A stretch of 51,804 nucleotides of DNA from an uncultured Oscillospiraceae bacterium (GTDB taxonomy: Bacteria > Bacillota > Clostridia > Oscillospirales > Oscillospiraceae): the NCBI GenBank assembly GCA_934553255.1, contig CAKTEZ010000010.1, positions 1 through 51,804 on the forward strand, in the 5' to 3' direction. How positions within the stretch are numbered: position 1 is the first letter of the stretch; every line of letters starts with the position of its first letter. The translations under genes and the position numbers were made by a program. The notes below the pieces were generated by a model. That model ran no database searches and was not told where the DNA came from. It saw nothing but the letters and a program-made list of their open reading frames with translations. Positions 41,216-48,481 of the stretch are shown piece after piece.

Positions 41216-43666
41216 ATGGCAAAGCCAACGGAACAGAGCGGCGAGAGCTTTATGCTCAAGCTCTCGCGTTTTATTGTCGATAAGCGCAATCTTGTTTTTC
41301 TCGTCGTTATCATCAGTCTTATCTTCTCGGTCTTTTCGCGCGGTTGGGTGGAGGTCGAAAGCGATCTGACCGCCTACCTGCCCGAGGGTTCGCAGACCCG
41401 TCAGGCGCTCAATGTGATGGACGATCAGTTTGTCACCTTCGGCACGGCGCGCGTCATGGCGGCAAATATCCCGCTTGCCGATGCTTTTGAAATGCAGAAG
41501 CGCCTGGAGTCGCTCGACGGCGTGCAGGGCGTGGAGTTCGACGAAACGGACGCGCACTACTCCAGCGTCAGCGCCCTTTTCACCGTTACCTTCGATTACG
41601 ACGAGGACGACGAGCGCTGTCTGGAGGCGCTGGAGCGCGTGAGAGCGGAACTTTCCGCCTACGACCTCTATGTTTCGACCGACCTCGGAAACACGCAGGA
41701 GGAGACCATCGACCACGAGATCAGCATCATCATGGTCTATGTCGCCATCGTTATCGTGCTGGTCCTGCTCTTCACCTCCGAGACCTACGGCGAGGTGCCG
41801 GTCCTGATCCTGACCTTTGTGGTGGCGCTCGTCCTCAATCAGGGGACGAACTTCATGATGGGCAAGATCTCCTTTATCTCCAACTCCGTGACGAGCATTC
41901 TGCAGCTCGCGCTGTCCATCGACTACGCCATCATCTTCTGCAACCGCTTCAAGGAGGAACACCGGACGCTGCCCCTGCGCGAAGCTGTCATCGTCTCGCT
42001 GAGCAAATCCATTCCGGAGATCGGCGCAAGCTCGCTGACAACCATCGGCGGTCTCGTCGCCATGCTCTTCATGCAGTTCCGGCTCGGTCCCGATATGGCC
42101 GTGTGCCTTATCAAATCCATCGTGTTCGCGCTGCTCTCGGCGTTCATCGTCATGCCTGGGCTTTTGATGCTCTTCGGCCCTCTCATCGACAGGACGGGCC
42201 ACCGCAGCTTCGTTCCCAAGATCCCCTTTGTCGGCAAGTTCGATTACGCCACACGGCATGTCGTCCCCATTCTTTTCATCGTGCTTGCCGTGGTCGGCTT
42301 CCGGCTCTCGTCCGACTGCCCGTACGCCTATGGCTACAGCCTGCTCACCACGCCGAAGCTGAACGAGACGCAGATCGCCGAGAACATGATCAACGATAAC
42401 TTTACCTCCAAGAACCTCATGGCGCTCATCGTCCCCGCGGGCGACTACGAGAAGGAGCGCGCCATTCTCGACGAGCTGGAGCGATACGACGAGGTCGACT
42501 CCACGTTAGGGCTTTCCAATGTGGAGGCCATGGGCGGCTATACGCTGACCGACCGCCTCACGCCCCGCCAATTCTCCGAGTTGACCGACCTTGACTATGA
42601 GGTCTCCGAATTCCTCTACGCTGCCTACGCCGCAAATCAGGAGAATTACGGCAAGATCGTCGGCGGCCTTGCGACCTACTCCGTCCCACTCATTGATATG
42701 TTCCTCTTCCTCTATGACGAGGTGCAGCAGGGCTATGTCACGCTGGACGCCGATCTGCAAAGCACCCTCGACGACGCCTACACACAGATGACGAACGCCA
42801 GGCTGCAGCTTCAGGGCAGCGAGTACAGCCGTATGCTGATCTACTCCACGCTGCCCGTGAGCGGCGACGAAACCTACTCCTTTACTGACCGTATCGTCGC
42901 CCTTGCACAGAGCTATTATCCGGACGGAAGCGTTTACCTCGCGGGCGACTCCACGAACGAGTACGACTTTGAAAAATCCTTCGCGCGCGACAACCGCGTG
43001 GTGAGCATCGTTTCCATACTGGTCGTTATGGCGGTGCTGCTCTTCACCTTCAACTCTGCCGGTATGCCGGTGCTGCTGATCGTCGTCATTCAGGGCTGCA
43101 TCTGGATCAACTTCTCCTTCCCCACCCTGACGGGGAAATACCTGTTCTTCCTCGGCTACCTGATCGTCAGCTCCATTCAGATGGGCGCGAACATCGACTA
43201 CGCCATCGTCATTGCCAGCCGCTTCCAGGAGCTGAAAACGAAAATGGAACACCGCGATGCCATCATCGAAACGCTTAACTTCGCGTTCCCGACCATCATC
43301 ACCTCGGGCGCGATCATGTCCATCTGCGGCTTTCTGATCGGCAGCATGACCTCGGAGGCTGTCATCGCCGGCATCGGCGAGAGCCTCGGGCGCGGCACGG
43401 TCATCTCCATCATCATGGTCATGTTCGCCCTGCCGCAGATCCTGCTCGTCGGCTCGAAGGTCATCGACATGACCTCGTTCGCCGTGCCGAATGTCCTGCC
43501 CCGCCACATCGGCGAGGGGCGGATGCGGCTCGACGGCGTGGTGCGCGGCGAGATCCACGGCACGGTCAGCGGCGTGGTCCACGCCGTTGTGGACGGCGAC
43601 GTGAACATGACCGTTATTTCCGGCAGCATTGCCGAGGAGGGAGGGAACACCGATGCGAGCGAATAA
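41216..43666 (+). CDS. MMPL family RND transporter
   Basis: An 816-residue RND-superfamily membrane protein with the expected 12-helix plan: helix 1 (about 25-43), a large extracellular loop, helices 2-6 (about 175-330), a second loop, and helices 7-12 (about 600-770). The helix 4-like segments contain the paired Asp-Tyr motifs (SIDYAIIFCNRF and NIDYAIVIASRF) that relay protons in MMPL proteins. The cytoplasmic end (about 770-816) has a regular Val/Gly pattern (GVVRGEIHGTVSGVVHAVV) suggesting a short beta-helix. AGGAGGT precedes the ATG. It overlaps the next gene by 14 bases, so it forms a translational unit with the GLUG protein. Cargo is unknown; lipids or peptides are likely by family. Confidence 0.9.
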   Translation: MAKPTEQSGESFMLKLSRFIVDKRNLVFLVVIISLIFSVFSRGWVEVESDLTAYLPEGSQTRQALNVMDDQFVTFGTARVMAANIPLADAFEMQKRLESLDGVQGVEFDETDAHYSSVSALFTVTFDYDEDDERCLEALERVRAELSAYDLYVSTDLGNTQEETIDHEISIIMVYVAIVIVLVLLFTSETYGEVPVLILTFVVALVLNQGTNFMMGKISFISNSVTSILQLALSIDYAIIFCNRFKEEHRTLPLREAVIVSLSKSIPEIGASSLTTIGGLVAMLFMQFRLGPDMAVCLIKSIVFALLSAFIVMPGLLMLFGPLIDRTGHRSFVPKIPFVGKFDYATRHVVPILFIVLAVVGFRLSSDCPYAYGYSLLTTPKLNETQIAENMINDNFTSKNLMALIVPAGDYEKERAILDELERYDEVDSTLGLSNVEAMGGYTLTDRLTPRQFSELTDLDYEVSEFLYAAYAANQENYGKIVGGLATYSVPLIDMFLFLYDEVQQGYVTLDADLQSTLDDAYTQMTNARLQLQGSEYSRMLIYSTLPVSGDETYSFTDRIVALAQSYYPDGSVYLAGDSTNEYDFEKSFARDNRVVSIVSILVVMAVLLFTFNSAGMPVLLIVVIQGCIWINFSFPTLTGKYLFFLGYLIVSSIQMGANIDYAIVIASRFQELKTKMEHRDAIIETLNFAFPTIITSGAIMSICGFLIGSMTSEAVIAGIGESLGRGTVISIIMVMFALPQILLVGSKVIDMTSFAVPNVLPRHIGEGRMRLDGVVRGEIHGTVSGVVHAVVDGDVNMTVISGSIAEEGGNTDASE

Positions 43667-46600
43667 GGCCTTTTCCCGCGTTCTCGCGCTGGTGCTGTGC
43701 GGTGTACTGTGTCTCTCCCTCTCCCTCCCCGCATTGGCAGCCGCCGACGGGGACGAAGTGATCTACCTCCGCACGGCGGAGGATCTGCGCGCCCTTTCCG
43801 ATAACTGCGCGCTGGACAGCTGGTCGCGGGGCAGGCGGGTCGTCCTGACCGCCGACGTCTCTCTGCACGGCGTGGACTTTGCCCCCATCGCCACCTTCAG
43901 CGGCACCTTTGACGGCGGCGGCCACACCATCCGCGGGCTGCAGATCACAGACGAGCTTTCCCCCGCCGGTCTCTTCCTCACGGTGGAGCGCGGCGCGGTC
44001 ATCTCCGGTCTCACCGTCGAGGGGCAGGTCGCCCCCGGCGGTACGAAGGAATTTGTCGGCGGCATCGCCGGACGCAACTACGGCACGATTGAAAACTGCT
44101 CGTTTTTCGGCGTCGTGGCAGGCAGCGCCTCCGTGGGCGGCATCGCCGGACGCAACGAGGAGAGCGGTCTGCTCTCCGGCTGCACCGTGCGCGGCAGCGT
44201 TTCCGCCAGCCGCTACACCGGCGGCATCACGGGCTACAACCTCGGCACGCTGCGCGGCTGCATAAACTCCGCGGGCGTGAACACGGCAAATATCGATCCT
44301 TCGCTCAGCCTTGACGACCTGAACCTCGACGCCGCCTCGGCTCTCACCGATCTGGTCTCCGTCGGCGCGGCGGAAAGCCGCAGCGCCACCTCGGACACCG
44401 GCGGCATCGCAGGCTATTCCACCGGCACGATCTCCGACGGCTGCACGAACCGCGGCACCGTCGGCTATCCGCACTATGGCTACAATGTCGGCGGCGTTGT
44501 CGGACGCAGCAGCGGCCGTATTTCCGCCGCTGTGAACCATGGCGCGGTCCACGGCCGTAAGGATGTGGGCGGCATTGTCGGTCAGATGGAGCCGTATCTC
44601 CACCTCTCCCTGCGCGACGACCTGATCGCCAGACTGCGTACCGAACTGGATAAGCTCAACGCACTCGTTTCCGCCACGCTGGACGACATGGACCGCACGA
44701 GCAGCGGCGTCTCCGCGCGGCTCGATTCCGTCTCCGCCTACACGAACGCCGCCGTGAACGACGCGGACGCGCTCTCCGGGCAGACAACGGATTTCATCGA
44801 CAAGAACATTGCCTCCATCAACGAGCTGTCCGACCGCGTGGACTACGCGATGGAGGCGCTGCCCGACGTTCTCAAGGCGTTGGAGAGCGCGGCGGACCGC
44901 ACGGGCGACGCCATCGACGCGCTGGAGCAGTGCGACAAGGACCTGACCATGAGCAGCACCGACCGCGCAGAGGTCAGCGCCGCCAGCTCCGAAATTCAAA
45001 AAAGTAGCAACGCGCTCAACGATGCCTCTAAGGAGCTACATGGAAAGGTCGAGCAGCTTCAGAACTATCTAAAAGACCCAAGCAGCATGACCGCCGACGA
45101 GGTACGCGATCTGCTCTCCGGTGCGCTCGGCGACCTCTCCGACGCCGTCAGCGCCATGGCGGACATCACGACCAACATGGCGAAGATCACCGCCATTCTC
45201 GCCAACTTCCTCAAGGACGCCGCGCCCAAGGCGCACGACGACATTCAAAGGGCGCTGGACGCGCTCAACGGCGCTTCGGACAGCCTCGGCACAGCAACGA
45301 GCAAAACGCGCAAGCTCATCGAGGACCTCAATAAGCGCGACGATATTACCTTTGCCGAGCTGGGGCAGGATTATAAGGACACGCTGCAAAGCCTGTTCGA
45401 CAATCTCCGCAGCACCATGAACGAGCTGGACGCGCTCAACGGCGAGCTGACGGCCGACACCTCCTCGCTCACCGCCGACCTGCGCGCCGTGAACGACCAG
45501 ATGAGCGTGGTCGTCAATCTGTTTCTCGATGTGTTCGTGGACATGAGCAGCGCCGACGCATCCGATGTGTTCGAGGATACCTCGGACGAGGACATTGACG
45601 CGGTGACGCTCGGCAAGGTCCGCGGAAGCACGAACCACGGCATGGTGGAGGGCGATCTGAATGTCGGCGGCATCGCGGGCGCGATGGCCATTGAATATGA
45701 ACTGGACCCCGAGGACGACGCGAAGCAGTCCACCTCGGTCCTCAACCGCGTGTATGAGACCAAGGCGGTCGTGCAGGAATGCACCAACCGCGGGAGCATC
45801 ACCGGCAAGAAGGACTGCGTCGGCGGCATCGTCGGTGAGATGGACCTCGGCATCGTACTCCGCTCCTATTCCTACGGTAGTGCAAAGAGCGAAACAGGCA
45901 GCTATGTCGGCGGTATTGCGGGCCTTTCCTCCTCCAACATTCGTTCGTGCTGGGCAAAGCTGACGCTTTCCGGCAAGAGCGGCGTAGGCGGCATCGTCGG
46001 CTCCGGCAACGAAGGCTCCGCTGTCGGCTCCGGCTGCACGGTAAAGGATTGCCGCAGCCTTGTCACCATCGAGTCCTGCGACCAGTTCGCCGGAGCGATC
46101 TCCGGCCGCGACCTCGGCATGTTCCGCGGCAACCTCTTCGTCTCCGACACGCTGCGCGGCATTGACCGCCGCTCCCTCGCCGGGCAGGCGGAGCCGGTCG
46201 AGTATGAGGCGCTGCTCGCGCTTGAGGACTTACCGGAGGACTTCCGCCGCTTCACGCTGAAGTTTGTCTGCGGAGATGAAACGCTCAAAACGCTTTCCTT
46301 CTCCTACGGCGATTCGTTCGACGGCTCCGTCTACCCCAGTCTGGCCGACCATGAGGACAGCTACGCCGTGTGGGATCGCTCCAATCTCAACAACCTGCGC
46401 TTCGATACGGTGGTTACGGCGGAATATGTGCCGTTCCGCAGCGCGCTGCAAAGCAAAAACGAGCGTGAGGACGGGCGCAGCGTCTTTTTCGTGGAGGGAA
46501 AGTTCCACGAGCATGACGCGCTGTATGCGCTGGAGCTTGCGCCGGAGGGCGAAGACTTCCCCTTCCTTGCCGACGACCGGCACACGGCGATTGAAAACTA

Positions 46601-47000
46601 TTTCTCCTTTCTCCGCGAGCGGACGCTGCCCGCAATGACGGTCTACCGCTCGGTGGCGGAACAATGGGAGCTGCACTTTCCGCGCGGCGGGCAGGACACG
46701 CACACGGTGCGCTACCTTGCGCCGGACGGAAAGACAAAGGACTACGCCGTACTCGTCCGCCAGACGGACGGCGGCTGGCAGGCCGTCGAGACTGAGACGA
46801 TGGGCAGCTATCTCCTCTTTTCCGTTGAGAACTGCGACGCGGAGATCGCCGTGCTGACGACCTCGGCCGTCTGGTGGCTCTGGGCGCTCTTCCTCGCGCT
46901 GACCGCCGCCGTGATCCTTCTTCTCATTCACCTTGTCCGCCGCAGGCGCAGAAGAAAGGCGGCAAAACCGCAGGCAAAAGAAAACGGAGCAGCCGGATAA
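43653..47000 (+). CDS. Secreted membrane-anchored GLUG-repeat / coiled-coil protein
   Basis: An 1115-residue exported protein. A signal peptide (1-30, ending ALAA) precedes GLUG-type repeats (about 85-310; recurring VGGIAG and TGGIAGY motifs with Cys-rich turns). A long alpha-helical segment (about 320-655), rich in Ala, Asp, Ser and Leu heptads, is inserted, and a second GLUG set resumes (about 655-820). A further globular region leads to one transmembrane helix (about 1072-1095) and six arginines at 1096-1101, placing the short tail inside. The ATG at 43653 follows a long GAGGAGGGAGGG and sits inside the MMPL gene end. The layout of a helical rod between GLUG domains recalls YhgE/Pip-type envelope proteins, but I do not recognise an exact family. 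It is probably a partner of the MMPL transporter. Confidence 0.88.
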   Translation: MRANKAFSRVLALVLCGVLCLSLSLPALAAADGDEVIYLRTAEDLRALSDNCALDSWSRGRRVVLTADVSLHGVDFAPIATFSGTFDGGGHTIRGLQITDELSPAGLFLTVERGAVISGLTVEGQVAPGGTKEFVGGIAGRNYGTIENCSFFGVVAGSASVGGIAGRNEESGLLSGCTVRGSVSASRYTGGITGYNLGTLRGCINSAGVNTANIDPSLSLDDLNLDAASALTDLVSVGAAESRSATSDTGGIAGYSTGTISDGCTNRGTVGYPHYGYNVGGVVGRSSGRISAAVNHGAVHGRKDVGGIVGQMEPYLHLSLRDDLIARLRTELDKLNALVSATLDDMDRTSSGVSARLDSVSAYTNAAVNDADALSGQTTDFIDKNIASINELSDRVDYAMEALPDVLKALESAADRTGDAIDALEQCDKDLTMSSTDRAEVSAASSEIQKSSNALNDASKELHGKVEQLQNYLKDPSSMTADEVRDLLSGALGDLSDAVSAMADITTNMAKITAILANFLKDAAPKAHDDIQRALDALNGASDSLGTATSKTRKLIEDLNKRDDITFAELGQDYKDTLQSLFDNLRSTMNELDALNGELTADTSSLTADLRAVNDQMSVVVNLFLDVFVDMSSADASDVFEDTSDEDIDAVTLGKVRGSTNHGMVEGDLNVGGIAGAMAIEYELDPEDDAKQSTSVLNRVYETKAVVQECTNRGSITGKKDCVGGIVGEMDLGIVLRSYSYGSAKSETGSYVGGIAGLSSSNIRSCWAKLTLSGKSGVGGIVGSGNEGSAVGSGCTVKDCRSLVTIESCDQFAGAISGRDLGMFRGNLFVSDTLRGIDRRSLAGQAEPVEYEALLALEDLPEDFRRFTLKFVCGDETLKTLSFSYGDSFDGSVYPSLADHEDSYAVWDRSNLNNLRFDTVVTAEYVPFRSALQSKNEREDGRSVFFVEGKFHEHDALYALELAPEGEDFPFLADDRHTAIENYFSFLRERTLPAMTVYRSVAEQWELHFPRGGQDTHTVRYLAPDGKTKDYAVLVRQTDGGWQAVETETMGSYLLFSVENCDAEIAVLTTSAVWWLWALFLALTAAVILLLIHLVRRRRRRKAAKPQAKENGAAG

Positions 47001-47014
47001 GGGCTGCTCTTTTT
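46987..47014 (+). terminator. intrinsic terminator spanning the GLUG gene stop
   Basis: GAGCAGCC (46987-46994) pairs with GGCTGCTC (47002-47009), followed by T5. The stop codon at 46998-47000 lies in the loop. Confidence 0.82.
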
Positions 47015-47018
47015 CTGC

Positions 47019-47047
47019 TTGTCAAGGGGCGAAAACTGTGCTATATT
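47019..47047 (+). promoter_or_regulatory. promoter of DivIVA-like gene
   Basis: TTGTCA (47019-47024), a 17-bp spacer and TATATT (47042-47047), placed directly after the preceding terminator. Confidence 0.78.
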
Positions 47048-47079
47048 ATCAAAAGAGTATAAATAAGGTGGGTTTCAGC

Positions 47080-47703
47080 ATGGAAAGCAATACCTTTAAG
47101 GGTTCTCTCTTCGGCGGCTTCAACCGCGAGGATGTGATCGACTACATTACCAAGACCTCTGCCGAAAGCACCGCGCGCATCGAGGCTCTGGAGGCCGATG
47201 TGGACAAGCTCTGCGCGCAGGAGCAGGAGCTGCGCGCGCAGGTCAGCACCCTGCGCGGCGAAAGCCGCACGCTCACGGAGGAGCGTGACGCCGCCGCCGC
47301 GGAGCGCGATACGCTGCGCGCCGCGTTGGACACGGCAAACGACGAGCTGACCGCTCTGCGCGCCGAGGCGGAAGCTCTGCGCGCGGAAAACACCTCGCTC
47401 CGCTCCGAGACCGATACGCTCCGTCCGCTCGCTGAGCAGTATTCCACCATCAAGGAACACCTCGCCGGCATTGAACTGGACGCGCACCAGCGCGCCGAGG
47501 AGTACGAACGCGGCGTCCGCGAACGCCTTAGCACGATGATCGGCGAGTGCCGCTCCCATTGCGACGGTGTCCTCGCCACGCTGGGCGAGACCTGCGCCAA
47601 TGTGTCGAATGAACTGCGCCGCGCCGAGGTCAGCGTCTCCACCCTCCCCGCCGCGTTCAACACGCTGCGTGCGGGTCTGGAAAAGCTGGAGGAGGAAAAG
47701 TGA
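47080..47703 (+). CDS. DivIVA-like coiled-coil protein
   Basis: A 207-residue cytoplasmic protein. Residues 10-25 (FGGFNREDVIDYITK) match the N-terminal DivIVA/GpsB membrane-binding signature, followed by a long heptad coiled coil (about 30-125, Leu/Glu/Ala/Arg) and a second helical region. DivIVA proteins mark curved membrane at poles and septa. Here the N-terminal loop lacks the classical bulky Phe-Arg membrane-binding pair at the start, so the exact role is uncertain. AAGGTGGG precedes the ATG. It is separately transcribed but sits beside the MMPL/GLUG envelope genes. Confidence 0.75.
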   Translation: MESNTFKGSLFGGFNREDVIDYITKTSAESTARIEALEADVDKLCAQEQELRAQVSTLRGESRTLTEERDAAAAERDTLRAALDTANDELTALRAEAEALRAENTSLRSETDTLRPLAEQYSTIKEHLAGIELDAHQRAEEYERGVRERLSTMIGECRSHCDGVLATLGETCANVSNELRRAEVSVSTLPAAFNTLRAGLEKLEEEK

Positions 47704-47728
47704 TCGTCTCACAGCGCACAAAAGGGTA

Positions 47729-47765
47729 AAAAGGAAGCTTCGCGCACCGCGCGAGGCTTCCTTTT
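47729..47765. terminator. bidirectional terminator
   Basis: AAAAGGAAGC-TT-CGCGC pairs with GCGCG-A-GGCTTCCTTTT, between the convergent DivIVA-like and cytidylate kinase-like genes. Confidence 0.88.
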
Positions 47766-47780
47766 CTATCGTTCGTTCCG

Positions 47781-48389
47781 TTATTTCATGCCCTTGATCT
47801 TCACAAGCTCTTCGAGCAGCGCGACCGTCCCCTCGATACCGAGGAGCGAGGAGTCGATGCACAGATCGTAGCTCTTGGCCTCGCCCCAGTCCTTGGAGGA
47901 ATAGTAGTTATAATAGGACGCGCGGGACTTGTCGGTCTTTTTGATGCGCTCCTTCGCCTCGTCCTCGGAGATGTTGTTGCGCGCGGCAACGCGCTTGATG
48001 CGGTTCTCCAACGGGGCGGAAATGAAAAGGTTGATGACATCGTCGCGGTCCTTGAGCGCATAGTCCGCACAGCGGCCGATGAGAACGCAGGGACCCTTGT
48101 CCGCCAGCTTTTTAATGGTGTCGTAGGTTGCGAGATACACCTGCTGCTCGATGCTGCCCTTGGGCGTCACATGATGCATGGTGAAGGAATATGGGTCCAT
48201 CGCAATGGAATACAAAAAGCTCTTGGGACGCTCATCAAAGCTGTGGAACAGCTCCTCGCAGAGGCCGCTTTCCTCCGCCGCCTTCTTGAGCAGCAGATCG
48301 TCATAATACGCGATCCCCAGCTTATTCGCCAGCGCCGTACCGATCTCGCGGCCGCCGCTTCCGTACTGTCTGCCAACGGTAATGACCAT
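47781..48389 (-). CDS. Cytidylate kinase-like family protein
   Basis: A 202-residue P-loop protein of the cytidylate-kinase-like (PF13189) family. The P-loop region is GRQYGSGGREIG (6-17), and LIGRCADYAL and RIKRVAARNNIS follow the NMP-kinase pattern. The family is common in Clostridia; some members act as nucleotide kinases, many are untested. The ATG at 48389 follows AGGAGGAG; the upstream extension crosses the promoter and is rejected. The promoter lies in a striking inverted repeat. Confidence 0.88.
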   Translation of the reverse strand: MVITVGRQYGSGGREIGTALANKLGIAYYDDLLLKKAAEESGLCEELFHSFDERPKSFLYSIAMDPYSFTMHHVTPKGSIEQQVYLATYDTIKKLADKGPCVLIGRCADYALKDRDDVINLFISAPLENRIKRVAARNNISEDEAKERIKKTDKSRASYYNYYSSKDWGEAKSYDLCIDSSLLGIEGTVALLEELVKIKGMK

Positions 48390-48410
48390 AAGGACTCCTC
48401 CTTTTTCGCA

Positions 48411-48451
48411 AAACGAAGTGGTGCTATAGAGAGTATAGCACCACTTCGTTT
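48411..48451. repeat. perfect 18-bp inverted repeat over a promoter
   Basis: AAACGAAGTGGTGCTATA (48411-48428) and TATAGCACCACTTCGTTT (48434-48451) flank GAGAG. The minus-strand -10 box lies inside it. As a hairpin it would also be followed by TTTT on the minus strand, so it could end xdhD transcripts or serve as an operator. Confidence 0.88.
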
Positions 48452-48460
48452 CCGGTTCAA
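48432..48460 (-). promoter_or_regulatory. promoter of cytidylate kinase-like gene
   Basis: On the minus strand, TTGAAC (48455-48460), a 17-bp spacer and TATACT (48432-48437). The -10 box and start site lie within the 18-bp inverted repeat. Confidence 0.75.
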
Positions 48461-48481
48461 TCCTTTTTTCGGGACCTTTGT

